Positions 37,861-50,512 of a DNA stretch of 64,000 bases are shown piece after piece. Made by a program: the position numbers and the translations under genes. The stretch is from Moringa oleifera. Its lineage: Eukaryota; Streptophyta; Magnoliopsida; Brassicales; Moringaceae. The number at the start of each line of letters is the position of its first letter. Within the stretch, counting starts at the first letter, position 1. The notes below the pieces were generated by a model, which was not told the origin of the DNA, did not search any database, and was given only the letters and a program-made list of their open reading frames with translations. The stretch covers positions 1,865,001 through 1,929,000 of the forward strand of contig JAJFZO010000049.1 of the NCBI GenBank assembly GCA_021397835.1, written 5' to 3'.

Positions 37861-38357
37861 CAGTATAATAACAGTCGGAGAAAGCAATTCTGGGGATTTG
37901 TTAAGGGCGATTCAGTTCTTTAGGGAGGAAGCGAAAAGGAGGAGCAACGATAACAGTGACAACAACGACAACAGCTAGAAGTAGACCACGCTATCAACGA
38001 GTGTTTCCAAGGGAAAAAGAAAAGCGGTATTGAGCCATGAAAAAGCGGTTTTTGGGTTGAGGAGTGAGCGAGAAGACAAAAGCCGAAGCGGTTTTGTAAC
38101 TGAAACAGAGCACACCCAGATAAAGTCCACTATTTCTACAGAGAAAACTATCAATAATGAATACGTACATAACCGTCATGTCTAGTTAAAGCTTTTTCCT
38201 CCTTTTTCCATTGCTGGGGTTTTCGTTCCTTAATGGGGTAGCTTATAGTGCGGGAAGGATTTGAGCTCTTTTCTTCAGTGAAGCTAACGGAAAAAAAGAA
38301 AGCAGCGGTTTCTCCGTCATATCTGGTAGGGCGTCGTTTCTCTTGCCGGTTTCTTTG

Positions 38358-41300
38358 ATGGCTCATGGTGAAGGTAATCTCAGGGGCTCATCGATTTGTC
38401 ATGGAGAATCAGGTAAGGGCAGAAGCTGGCCTTTTTTGTGTTTAGAATGTCTGTCTTTGGTTGATGAAAAAGTGAAGGAAAAAATGGGATTAACTGGTTG
38501 TCAGGGATTAGAGAATGATGCTTCGTTTGGATGCCGAGAAACGAGAGGAAAAGAAAAGAAAAATGAATTTGTTCGGTTCGAAGAGATGACGAACTCGGCT
38601 CTGCTTACTGAGCAGCATTTTCCTTTTTGCAGCTCCATGGAGCGGAGTTCTGTTTTAAAGTAGTTAAAATATCATGACGAATCTCTGATTCATAGATACT
38701 GCTGCTTCTCTTTTCCTCCATTCTCTCATCAACCGAACGTGTATCTTCTCTTTTGTTCTCTGCTACCAGACCAAGACCGAGACTAAACCAAGTCCTCAAC
38801 TTCTTTCCTATTTTTCCATCTTTTCTAAAGAGATTTTTGATATTTCGGTTTGTTACTGAGGATGATAGGTTTCGGTGGTGGTGATCTGTACACGGAGCTG
38901 TGGAAAGCATGTGCGGGGCCGCTGGTGGAGGTTCCCCGGCCTGGAGAGAGAGTTTTCTACCTCCCTCAGGGTCACATGGAACAAGTATTGCCTTTTTCTT
39001 TTTCGTGGAAGCCAAAAAAAGACCCTTATTTATTTCTCATCTGATTGATTCTAAATAGATCGAAATCTGATTTGCCTTTTTGGTTGTTCTTGTTTTTGGC
39101 TTTGTTTGTTTTGGATTTGCTGTTTGCAGTTAGAAGCATCAACTAATCAAGAACTCAATCAGCAAATTCCTCTGTTTAATCTTCCATCTAAGATCCTTTG
39201 TAAAGTTGTTCACATTCAATTACTGGTATCTTCTTTTCTACTATTTGTTTCTCTTTTTTTCTTCTAAGATTTTGGTAACTCATAATTGCTTTTTTTTTTG
39301 TTTTGTTTTTTAATGTTTGTTTATCTTGATTTACAGGCAGAGCAGGAGACTGATGAGGTTTATGCTCAGATTACTTTGCAACCGGAAGCAGATGTGAGTT
39401 AAACGCATGTTTCTCTTTCAGCCATGTTCTGTTTGTTTCATGAGAAAATGAGAAGAAAGATGAACTTAGAATGTCTGTTGGCAGTGACTCCCATTGTTTT
39501 AGTTCTGGATAAAAATTAGAGCCGTTTTAGTTCTGTGCCTTTTGATTCATTAGTATGTTTTTTAAGAACAATTTCTTTGGATTGTCCTTCTATTTTCATT
39601 GTAGATTTTTGGTTTTAGCTTGTTATTTTTGGCGATCCTATCTACTTCAGGAGATTGAGAAAACATCACTGGTTCTTTGTTACAATATTGATACATCCTT
39701 AATTAAAATTATAACAGCAAGGTGAACCTACAAGTCCTGATCCAAGCCTGCCTGAACCTCCGAAGCGAACTGTTAACTCGTTTTGCAAGATTTTAACAGC
39801 TTCAGATACTAGCACCCATGGTGGATTCTCTGTTTTACGGAAGCATGCTACTGAATGCTTGCCTCCTTTGGTAATAACTTATTTTTCAGTTGTTTTGAAA
39901 CTAGTAAGTTCTGGCACCTAACTGCCAATTTCTTATGTGGTGATATTTCCTTTTCAATTTATTAGGACATGACCCAAGCTACCCCAACTCAAGAACTGGC
40001 TGCTAAAGACCTTCATGGTTATGAGTGGCGGTTTAAACATATATTCAGAGGTAATTGTCTCGCTGTTGTAAATTTGCGTTGTGTGTTTTGTTTTTTCCTT
40101 CTTTTTCTTTTTATTGATTTCTTGTTGATGAACACATAGCTTAGCAATTGGAATTGGACATCTGACTATAGGAACTTATCGTGTATCTTGCCTTCCTTCA
40201 TGTTCTCCTAAACATTTATGTTATTAGGTCAACCTCGGAGACATTTGCTTACAACTGGATGGAGTACATTTGTCACATCCAAGAGACTGGTTGCAGGAGA
40301 TGCCTTTGTGTTTCTAAGGTAGTTAGACTCACGGATTTTGTTATTTGGATTCTGTAGCATTAGTCTTGTGGTAGCTTAAGCTCTAGTTTGTGATGTGTAG
40401 AGGTGATAATGGAGAATTACGGGTTGGGGTGAGGCGTCTTGCCCGACAGCAGAGCCCTATGCCTTCCTCTGTGATATCCAGCCAGAGCATGCATTTAGGG
40501 GTGCTTGCTACTGCTTCTCATGCTGTTACAACTCAAACCCTCTTTATTGTGTATTACAAGCCAAGGTTAGCTTGATTCTTTCATGCTCTTTGAAACCTAT
40601 GTGGCACTAATAGATTTCTCATCTGATTTACTTTGGATTACAATTCTTCTTATACATCTTTTTTTTTTTTAATTGCAGGACAAGCCAGTTCATCATTAGT
40701 GTAAACAAGTATTTGGAGGCTGTGAACTATGGGTTCTGTGTCGGTATGCGCTTCAAGATGAGGTTTGAGGGAGAAGACTCTCCGGAGAGAAGGTATCTTT
40801 GGTGGACATTGTTCTTATTGCTTGCTGTTGGTTTTCAATTTAAGTTGTTCCTTGATTCCTCTGGGATGTTTTATAAGGTTCACAGGCACTATAGTTGGGG
40901 TTGGAGATATTTCTTCTCAGTGGGCAGGTTCTAAATGGAGATCATTGAAGGTTGAATGTGATTCTGAATTACGCATTTTAATGCTGACTTATTTATCATA
41001 TTGCATTTTATACTGGTTTGCCAAAATATTTCTCTTTTTAGATTCAATGGGATGAATCAGCAACAATTCAAAGGCCTGAGAGGGTTTCTCCATGGGAGAT
41101 AGAGCCTTTCATGGCGTCTTCTTCTGTAAATATTGGCCAACCAGTGGTCAAGTGCAAAAGGCCTAGAGCTGTTGATGTGTCAGCTTCTGGTATCATAAAC
41201 TATCACCTTGAACTTTTTCAATAAGTTGCTATTGGCTACAGGCTAATTTGAAGTCATCCATTGGGAATGCAGAAATTACCACCAATTCGGCTGCTTCACC

Positions 41301-42397
41301 TTTCTGGTATCATGGACCAACCCAGTCCCATGAGTTGAAACAGTTAGGCAGTACTGCTGAAGTCCAGAGCAGTGAGAGCCAATTAGTCAGGTCAATGAGG
41401 CAGAAAGAAAATGAAGGCAATCTTGTCAACAGCAGTGGGGGGTGTAAGTCCAGAGTTTGGCAAGAAGGCATCTGGCCCTCCCCCCCTAGTGTGAATGTCT
41501 CTTTCAACCTGTTTGCAGATTCTGCTGAGGGTAACAAAACTGTCCTCTCTGGTTATGGCCCCTCAGTTTCATTGAGGCAAAACAGTAGCCTTATACATGA
41601 TCAGGCAGAAAAACCGAAAAAACTGGAGACTGGTTGTCGGTTGTTTGGAATTAATCTCACACAGGACTCCAACTCAGCTGTCAATCTAGAAAAGGAACAT
41701 ACAGATCCAGAAATTGATTCTATTGCCCAAGGGCCTATTACAGCTGCCTCTAATGGTGATAAAGTTCAAGATCCAGATGGTTCTTCAAAGGAACAGAGGC
41801 AAAGTACATTGGAGGCACCACCTAAGGAGTCACACAGCAAGCAGACCTCTTCTACTTCCATGAGAAGTCGCACTAAGGTATAGTAAGAAACATTTTCTGG
41901 CTTACTTGGGATTGTCTGTCTTGAAGCATCAATGTCTTATGAATGTTGAACATAATGAAGGTGCAAATGCAAGGGATGGCTGTTGGACGAGCTATTGATT
42001 TAACCATTTTGGAAGGCTATGATGAGCTTATAAAGGAGCTGGAGAAGTTGTTTGACATCAAAGGAGAGCTTTGCCCTCGTAACAAATGGGCAGTTGTTTT
42101 TACTGACAATGAGGGGGACATGATGCTTGTAGGCGATGATCCATGGCCGTAAGTTAATTTGAAATATGCCTAACCATTTTGACATTAATCAGAACTTTGT
42201 TATGAGGGTGTTGGTCTTAACTCTTTTTTATTTTAACTTCTGGTCGCAGGGAGTTCTGTAAAATGGTGAGGAAGCTCTTCATATATTCAAGTGAGGAAGT
42301 TAAAAAGATGAGCACGAGAAGCAAGCTTCCTGCTTCGTCTTTGGAGGGTGAGGGCACTGTTGTAAGCTTGGATTCAGAGCATAGGACTGAAATATGA
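38358..42397 (+). CDS. ARF11: Auxin response factor, repressor clade (ARF11/ARF18-like), 14 coding exons
   Basis: Exons: 38358..38412, 38869..38984, 39130..39225, 39337..39393, 39718..39870, 39966..40050, 40228..40318, 40401..40565, 40679..40792, 40878..40950, 41042..41189, 41273..41877, 41961..42148, 42250..42397. All junctions are GT-AG and in phase, giving 697 residues. The B3 DNA-binding domain (about 130-232) includes [17 protein letters not shown], reading TGTCTC-type sites. It is followed by the ARF middle domain (about 257-340), a low-complexity middle with RLFGI near 507 (a repression motif of this clade), and a C-terminal PB1 domain (about 587-675, [20 protein letters not shown]) that pairs with Aux/IAA proteins. 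The first exon ([10 protein letters not shown]) is inferred; an in-frame alternative ATG lies at 38862. Nuclear auxin-response regulator. ARF11 is chosen by position; ARF18 is equally close by sequence. Confidence 0.93.
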
Positions 42398-45300
42398 AAG
42401 TTCAAGACCTCCTTTTTATCTTAAATCGGGTTATGTTTGATTTCTTTTCTTTGGTTTGGGGTTGGAGTTTAATTTGCACAGTTTTTGGAGCTTTACCTAA
42501 GGATATTGGCAGATGAAAATAGGTTGTTTTGATGGAGAGTAGTAGCTTTTAGTGTTAAAAGAAAAACTTGAAGGAGCCTTTGTTAACAATGGAACCTGTG
42601 TATACCATGTTCCTAGGGGTTGTGTGGTTTTCAATTAATCAGCCTGTAAAAATGATATGTTACATGCTTTGCTTTCTTGTGGTACTTTAAGTTCTCAGTT
42701 TGTTTGCGAAGCAGTGATCACCTGGAATGCTTTGGTTGCCTGGGGCAGATCCTACAGAGGATGCATTCATTGTCATTGCCTTCAATTTGATTTTATATTT
42801 TGCCTTTTGGGACCAAACCTGGGACCAAGAAGCTTGATGGGTCAGTTTCCTTCGTTCTGGGGACCCATGTTGGCAGGAGGGTCACAAGGTTGCATGGCAA
42901 ATTGATGCCTATGGGGTTGGTCCCCAGTGCTGGGTTTATCCACATTGTCTTGAATTGACTATGGTACTTCCCTGCGCATGGTGGCTGCTGGACTCTTGAG
43001 TGTAGTGAGATGGTTTAGATGTGACTGTTTACAGGAGGGCGTAGGATTAAACTGCCTGTTTTAAGGCACTAATAAGGGCAGTTTCCTGAGGGAAACAAAT
43101 GGACCCTTGCAGGTCCTGAAAAGATAAATGTGCAAGAAGCTTCAGACAGTCCAAGCCATGCAGTTAGGCTTGAGCTCCTTTATGTATGTGTGTACCTGGG
43201 AGGTGCAGTGGGCTGTGTATGAACCACATGGCTGCATACTGCAAGAAAGCTAAGCCACTCAGAGGAGGCAAGCCTGGTTTTCTCAGAAGTGATATTTTGG
43301 AATGCTTGTTAGATTAACTGTTGTTGTATTTCTACTTTAGATGTTGAAGACCTGCAAAAAGATTAAAAACTTCTGACATTCAAGTTAATAAAAATCTGAG
43401 ATGAATAACAATTCATTAGTAGTGGGTTAGAAGTTACGTGGTGTTTTTATGCATGTGTGGAGTTGTGTTGGACTCCAAGATATATAGCACGCATCAGTCT
43501 AGGCTTTTCTTTAACCTGAGCTTGGTTCAAGATGCACCCTTAACATCAAGTCAAGACGCACTATATCTCTTAATACAATACAACTCTAGGTCTATATAAG
43601 TATGTCCAGTAGTCTCTAATCTGGAATTAATTGATTGTTATTCCTAAGGGGTCTTCACTGACTTAAGCATCTCTATTCGCCAAGTCTTTTATTTTTTCAA
43701 GCCCAAAAGTTCTAGTGGAGATACAACAGTTGTAATTTTTAATAAAAATTTATCAATATCAACGTTGTCTCTTGATTTTGTTTTAATATTTTTTTAGTAA
43801 GTTATTTGATTTTGTTGTTTCTTTTTTCTTCTTTCTGTTCCCATTAGGAATAAGTCTTTGAAAATGGGTCATACAGATCGAATCCATGATGCAATGAAGC
43901 ATTTATCATAACTTTTAGCCAGTTTTACTATTTGAATCTAGGCAATGATTGATCACTTCAGCCAGCAGTTCTATCAATGAAACCTCACACTCCTGCCGGT
44001 AAAAGAAATAGCACATGATATTTCATTTGATTCCCTGGTTTAGCTGTACAATATTCCACGTTTTGCTCTCCTGCAGCCTCTTTATTCATAATTCCTTCTC
44101 TATTTACTTTCCTTCTTTTTCTTTCTGGATTCTTCTCTTTTTCTTTTCATTATTAATCAATCAAGAAAACTCCCTGCTTGCTTTACTTTCTTTTCAGGCT
44201 TTTTCATGGCCTTTGTTTTGAAACTGTTCTTGGGGGAACTTGGGTTTCATACCCTAAGCAGTTCAATTCAAAGGACCATTTAAAAATCACATCTTCTTCT
44301 GCTTTCCCTGATTTGGTTAATCAAATAATCACTAACCTTTTCACTTTTCTTTGTTTTCTCTCTTTTCTTCACTGCCTATTACTGCTTTCAATATATTAGT
44401 TGGTTCTGTTGACTCTGCTCTGCATAATTGCTTATTGAAAAGGGACAACCAGGTGCTTCAATGTCAAAGGAGAGATAACAAGGCAGGCAGGTCTTAGTAC
44501 CACAACCACTATCCTAGAGGCATCCTTTCTTTTACTATACTGGAGATGACTGATCACTGACCAAGGCTTTTCTCCTTACCCAAATCATCACAAGTTCTCT
44601 CCTACAAAGGAAAATGATTTAGGGTTCAACCCTCAACTAAAGTGGGGGCATATGACTATTATCTCCTCTGCCAAGCAGAAAAAAGAAAACCCTAAAAGAA
44701 AAAATGGCTACTTTTTTCTTCCTCTGATTTCCTTTTTGACTTTTTGCATTTCACTGTTTTCTAGCTGGCTTGGTGCCACTCGCTGCCAATTCTACAACTA
44801 ACCTTGCCCATGGGTAATTGATTTGCTTGCATCACAAAAGGGTCTGCGCTTCACACTTCAATATCAGAGTACCTCAGTGAAGTTTTTTTGTGGGTATGAT
44901 ATGATCCGTTTAATAATCCTTTTCTATAATAAAATTTTCTATTTAAATCTCTTACATTTGAATCGCTTCAACTACTCAAAAGATCTAGTGAGATCACTAT
45001 GAAAAGGATTTGCCAAATCGAATGGCAAAGATATCTTAGTTGGCATCAATCTGCACTAAAACCCATTTATTTTATTCTATTGTCTTTTTCAATAATTTTT
45101 GTTTCTTGGGAAGCATAAACACACTTAGGTGGCTATAGTGATCCTTACATTCTTGAGGCACATGTTTAATGCATAGATTACCCTTGTGCTCAGGGAAAGT
45201 AGGTTTATTTAGTAAATGGAGATGAGGAATTACTTGTCTGGAACGGTAAGTTGACGGTTCAAAGTAAAGTCCAAAACCTGCCGCCTCCACAAAGGGTTTT

Positions 45301-45939
45301 GTCCTGTTGGGGGATCCTATGCTTTTTCCAGCATCAATCAGGTGTGCTCATGTCTACTGTGATCAGCAGACACAAAGCAGTGACATTGGTTGATATCATC
45401 TCATCAGTCGGATCTTCTTGATGTGTTGGGAAGGAAAGGAAAACCAACAGCACTCTAGTAAAAGCTAAGGTCGCTTTCCTTGCAGCCTGCAGTCTTCATT
45501 GACCCATAAAAGAGGAGATAAGATACTGTTGCTCCTGCTGATTCAGTTCAGGGCTTTCACTGTCTTTGCTTCTCTTTATTTCAACTGAGGAGAGGAGGGT
45601 AGGTTTTTCGAGTGAAAGTCTTGTAGATAGGATATGCAATCAACGGCTTTGCCTGCTTTTCTTTATTTCTTATCTTTTTGTCTTAATATGGTTTTACAAC
45701 TTTTGTTCATTAGGCTAACAAGTTGAGGTTTAGTGAAACCAATAGCTTCTGCTCTTCAATGAAAGACAGTGACTTCTAAAGGGCTTAGCTTTTTGGCACG
45801 GGGACCCTCTTGCCTTCTTCATCTTCTTCATTGTCTGCTCTGTCTTTATGATACAAAAGGAACTCAACCTTAGAGAGTCTTACGTTGCACATAAGCCATT
45901 GGGTCAATTGTCCACCAAGGACCTGGAAAAGAGGAGAAC
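42398..45939. other. Intergenic, between the ARF and DUF688-like genes
   Basis: The first ~250 bp are ARF 3' UTR. Beyond that I see no recognisable protein. The 82-codon frame at 42657-42905 has no family signature. The stretch 45330-45740 resembles one at 47640-47900 beyond the DUF688-like gene in short words only. Confidence 0.45.
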
Positions 45940-46659
45940 ATGGATTCTGATGGAGAGCAAACACCAAAGCTGCCGCTATTGTTAACAGCACATGCACACA
46001 TGGAGTCGCCAGAGAGGCCAGGGATGATAACCTCACCAATCCGCTCGGTAGCTTCAGTCCCATTTCGATGGGAAGAAGAGCCTGGCAAGCCAAAACCCAG
46101 TAGAACTCTCTCCTGTGACTTTTCCCAAAAGTGCCTGGAGTTGCCTCCAAGGCTGCTAATAGGGGATGTCAAGGTACCTAAACTGCCCTCACCCACCACA
46201 GTCCTTGAGGGTCCTTACATGGGCAGGTCAAGGTTTCAGTCTTCTTCGTTTAGGATAGGCAGTGATTGCTATGGGTCCTTTAGGAGCTTCAGCAGTCCGG
46301 ATCATGAGACAAGAGGGCAGCAGCTTGGTGCTTTGGTTCTTAGCAGGAGAGGACACAAAGGAAGAGGGTTCCTCAGCTCCTGGAGGAGGAGAGTCATGAA
46401 GGGTAAAAGAGAAGTCGGTGGCGGCAGTTATGTCTTCCCATCTTCTGTGGACAGAGAGAGTGAATACAGCAGAGAAGGGGAAGAGACTGGTGGTAATGGT
46501 ACCTATTCAACTGTGAGGCTCACAAGAATTACAAGGACTAGGAGCTCGTCTAGTCTCTCCTCTCCCAGATCTCATTTCTGGGTAAATTTCTTCACACTTC
46601 CTTTTTCGTTCTTTACTGGGTTCAATTCGATAAACATATATATTGCAATCTTGCAGTGA
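45940..46659 (+). CDS. DUF688-like hydrophilic protein of unknown function
   Basis: The ATG at 45940 opens a 720-nt frame. The motif SVASVPFRWEEEPGKPKP (about 31-48) is typical of DUF688 plant proteins. The rest is rich in Ser, Arg and Gly, with a basic patch GFLSSWRRRVMKGKRE and no membrane segment. A 75-nt intron with GTAAAT donor and TTGCAG acceptor probably spans 46582..46656, directly before the TGA at 46657, giving 214 residues ending SHFW. Because it is a multiple of three and stop-free, retention would instead give 239 residues with a hydrophobic tail. No function is known for the family. It sits where Arabidopsis has AT2G46535, but I cannot confirm orthology. Confidence 0.75.
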   Translation: MDSDGEQTPKLPLLLTAHAHMESPERPGMITSPIRSVASVPFRWEEEPGKPKPSRTLSCDFSQKCLELPPRLLIGDVKVPKLPSPTTVLEGPYMGRSRFQSSSFRIGSDCYGSFRSFSSPDHETRGQQLGALVLSRRGHKGRGFLSSWRRRVMKGKREVGGGSYVFPSSVDRESEYSREGEETGGNGTYSTVRLTRITRTRSSSSLSSPRSHFWVNFFTLPFSFFTGFNSINIYIAILQ

Positions 46660-48412
46660 TGCTGAGCAGCCTCTTCAGGCCTCATTCAAGAAACTGCACA
46701 ATCTTATTTCCTCTTTAGTTAACCTTATTCCCTGGATGATTTACTTCATCTTAGTTCATCAAACAAAATGTGTTCTGACTGTATGACAAACTACTATACT
46801 AAATTAAACTGCATAACCTTAAAAATGTTTCGGCAAAACCCCTTGTGCGGACAATTTAATCATGCCTCAGAATCTCCGTTCATTATGTAATAATATAAAG
46901 AGGCAGTGCATGAGCTGGCTAGGATATGAACTTGGGTGTGTGTTCAGCCCACAGGGTACCTAAAAACTTTTGACAACATAGTATGCCTGAAAAAAATCTC
47001 TCCAGTTGTAGGTGTCCACTTTTATTGCCTCTGATATACTTTCTGAAATCTGATTGGTAATGGCTTTTGATTCTGAGTTGATGCATGTTCCATTTCAAGC
47101 ACCTGAATCAGACATAACATCAAGAAATTCACTGTTCCTGACAATGCAGGCAACTATATATGAGGGCTTGAAACAAGTAGTTCCATGGAGGAGCAAGAAG
47201 CTGAGGAGGGAGATGAGATGTTGAGTTGTACTTTTCTCTGGGGAAAGCCTAAGATGGATATACTTGCAGTATCGTATAATCACTTAGTTACCATGTGAAC
47301 CACTGGTTCCTATATTTCTCATGCTCTGGTGTTAAGTGCCCAACAAGTGCATCACAGCTCATACTGTCTGTTTGTTGTGTATTATCCCTGTTGCATTCTT
47401 GGATGGGCTCAACTTTCTTTGCCTGAGAAAAGTGATATGGAGAATTACAGACCTTAAAGGCCTCTAATCTGCAGGGCAGCCAGCCATCAATCCATGGAGT
47501 GGGAACATCTGTAGGGACATATGAAGGTTGTGGCTTAGTTCTTGCTGTTTGCTTTTAAAATATGATAATTGTGTATCATAGCACTATATTATTGAGCCTG
47601 TCTTGAAAAGTCTCTCACTCTCTGTTTGTGTGTCTAATTTGCTCCTAAGTACTTGCTCATTTCAAGAGCTTCAAAGCAGTGACTCTGATGGTATGACATA
47701 ATCTGTGTCTGCCTCTCACTCCTGCCACTGTTAAGGTCCCTGGTTTAGGGGTTTCACTGTCTTGCTGGCATATTTCAATTTTCAATTGAGCAGGTTTTGG
47801 AGTAGTTATTTTGTGAATGAGACATGCAATCAAGTCATCAGCTCACATTTTGCATGTTTGGTTTTTTTATTTTTCTTCTTTTGCTACATGAGATTAACAT
47901 ATTAGTTATGTTTTTGGAGTGTGACACCCTCTTAAGCCTTTGCCCCTTCCATGGAGAATTACTGAATCTGTAGAGGGTCTACCTCCCTAGCATTCAGACT
48001 TGGTTCAAACACGGTCTTGCTGTGTTACCCACAAAGCATATAAAATACACACTGCCAAGGAAAGGAACTCAGTCTACATAAAGAACCTAGGTAAGGAAGA
48101 GAACATAAGATCCGAGGCAGAGCAGTAAAACAAGCATACACCAAGGCCAGAAATATTGTTGAGAACTTGCAGACAACCATAAAAATTAATCAGATTACAT
48201 AAAGATAAAAGACAGTTGATTATCTTTCACTATCCTCAACTGATTAAGAATAATGTTGGAAGCACTCATATCCTTACACAAGCCACATAATATTCCTTGG
48301 TCTCCCACAACTAAAGTGTCAAGCTTATTTTGATTCTAGTGGAGAGTAGAAGAGAATGTGAAAACGGCAATAGAATGGACAAACATTTTGCAAATTCAAT
48401 TGGCAAAGCACA
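46660..48412. other. Intergenic, between the DUF688-like and small-membrane-protein genes
   Basis: The 3' flank of the DUF688-like gene and the 3' flank of the minus-strand small gene meet here. No coding signal is recognised. Confidence 0.5.
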
Positions 48413-50512
48413 TCACGCTTGTTTTTTACCAGTCACACCTGCAACCACCTGCAAAGATGCAAAACATCAATATCTGTTTGACAACATGCAGGCCATTGAT
48501 ATCCATCAACAGTAAAAGAGCATCATCTATGACCAACTTCGGTCCTCTCCAACATTACAAGAATTTAGCATTGAAAATTCCCACCCTCACCATTTCACCA
48601 GTCAATCTGATTAAGAGATCACATAGATCTTACCCATTGGTCTAGCATCAGACATGATAGTTGTAAACATGACACTTTAAGAGGGTTTTGCCAATAAAGA
48701 AAATATATTTGAGAACAAAGGCAAATTTAAGATTAAAAAGAAAATCATTTCTCATTCGAAAAGATTAAAAAGAATGCCATAATCAAGTTGATTTTTTAGC
48801 ATTCTTGGTTAAGCTAAGGCTTCATTTATGACTTGATACACAGAGAAGCAAGTTCAGATATAAGGTAATATAGGCATACTGATACACCATGGAAAGCCAC
48901 AGGCAGCCCTACACAACTAGTCCACGCAACAAGAACACACCAATTATCAATGGCTTATTTATTAGTACAACTGTATTATGTTGTGCTCTGAGTTAGTAGG
49001 CTGCCACTTCAAAGCAGTAACAAAGTCACTTCAAATACACCAAAAACCTCAAGAGGTAGATGGACAATGAAGAGAGAATCATTTCCTTTTATTAATAAAC
49101 ATAACAATCATAACACGAAATTTGAGTACTTACATCACTTAAGGCGGGTTGAGAGACTTGCTTGGATGATTCAAAGGAATCTAGAATGGGTCTCACAACT
49201 GCTGGAAGGAATAGACCTGAATATTTCCATAACACAAGAAACCAATCATCCCTGAGAATAAATTCCAAGCATCCAACAAGAATGATTTCAATCCTAGAGC
49301 ATATCATTATGAATAATAATTATAACACAGGATATACTGTTCATATAGATCTAAATGATCCATTGCATACAACAGCAGCAAATGTTTTCCTCTCTTGATA
49401 TGTCTCCTACTTACTAGCAGCAAAAGGTGATATAAGATGACACAAGTAGGATGCCTCCTTTACATAATGCAAAGTATAATTTTATGGCAAAACTAAACCT
49501 TGAATAGTGTTCATAAATGCTAGGGATAACCCTGTGCTTCAGCTATTTCAAATATTTTTTTTGGAGAAAAGCAAAAACACCATACATGGTTATCTGCTTG
49601 GAAGTATGCTACACTAATGAGTGTTAATAATTATCAAAACCTAGAGTCATCACCTAAGGATATGTAGCTTAGAATGGTTCGCCCCAAAGTTGAGTAACAA
49701 AGTTTTGCACTTCTCTTTCCAATAGCCCCAGAGAAAAAGTTTACATGATTCAATTTGAGCTTTGCATAGAAATGACAACATCCGAATGCTCCTATCTCCT
49801 TTCTCAAAACATTGCAATTGCAGCAGCCATTTGCCTAACAGGCCTGCCTGGGAGGGATGCTGCTCAAAAGAAAAAAGAAAGTAGCTTTTTGTGTAAATTG
49901 AAGGAAGCTCTTTCAAGATTGTTCCATTCTAAACAAAATGACACACTATTCAGAAAATATTAGCGTGGACTGCAGTAGCATCTGGTTACATGTGGACACT
50001 TGCTCTTATCACTATCCAGGGAAATCTACGAAGAAAACAATTTCAATTCCACAAGCATCATAAATCGAAACCAGAAAGCCCCAACAACAAAAAGCTTCAA
50101 ACTTTCAAAATGACAAAGAAGATGTAGTTAAGAGTTAAAAGCATATTGCCGATAATCTAACTCTATGAACGCTACATATGTGGATATCAGTTACACAATC
50201 TCAAATGGAAAGAGCTATCAAGAATCAACAAAAAATCCCTAAGTGCCTTCAACCTGTTTCATTCAACAAATCAATCACATAGCAAAGTGATATAGATACA
50301 ATAATCATAATAATAGAAAACTAAACGAGGTGCAACCGAGTCTCCTGGAGAAAAGAATCTGATGTTCCATTAACAAAAGAGTACTGGAAAGACTTAGGTA
50401 GGATTCAGAGGGATCAAAAATCAAAAAGCATACCAACACCGGCTATGAGGCAAGAAGCTGCAATCACTGGCTCTTGCACCACAAACATCTTCAACTTCTC
50501 CATTGCCGGCAT
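48413..50512 (-). CDS. Small single-pass membrane protein (65 aa), AT2G46540-like, 3 exons
   Basis: Exons 50434..50512, 49134..49216 and 48413..48448, with clean donors (G|GTATGC, GAT|GTAAGT) and acceptors (ATTCAG, TTGCAG). The product is 65 residues, or 62 from the second ATG at 50503. The N-terminus MPAMEKLKMFVVQEPV is followed by one hydrophobic segment across the first junction (IAASCLIAGVGLFLPAVV, about 16-33), then RPILDSFESSKQV and a short tail ending GVTGKKQA. The last coding exon is only 36 nt. The pattern matches the small plant protein at AT2G46540, which I recall being described as fiber-protein-like and possibly linked to mitochondrial complex I; that link is uncertain. Two introns of 1.2 and 0.7 kb make it easy to miss. 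Confidence 0.82.

Larger units (their letters stand above)
28442..38357. other. Long gene-poor interval between exportin-2 and the ARF gene
   Basis: No recognisable protein on either strand over 9.9 kb. The stretch 28442-30540 may be 3' UTR and intron of exportin-2 (acceptor-like tract before 30037). 31400-32900 is mixed DNA with CT repeats. 33340-36560 is very AT-rich and contains Mutator-type MITE remnants. 36600-37500 is GC-balanced with two CACGTG sites (36676, 36701) and is probably distal promoter of the ARF gene. Confidence 0.5.

Noticed and set aside
38850..39044. ARF start at the ATG at 38862
   Set aside because: Using it would drop the [10 protein letters not shown] exon, which splices in phase at CAG|GTAAGG and resembles the N-terminus of ARF18-type proteins; kept only as an alternative.
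42657..42905. 82-codon frame downstream of the ARF gene
   Set aside because: No domain, and it overlaps likely 3' flank; no splice or promoter support.
44455..44490. miR399-like word (TGTCAAAGGAGAGATAACAA)
   Set aside because: Several mismatches to miR399 and no complementary arm for a hairpin was found nearby.
45785..46199. Two minus-strand frames opposite the DUF688-like gene
   Set aside because: Shadows of the plus-strand coding region, whose conserved PFRWEEEPGKPK motif identifies the true strand.
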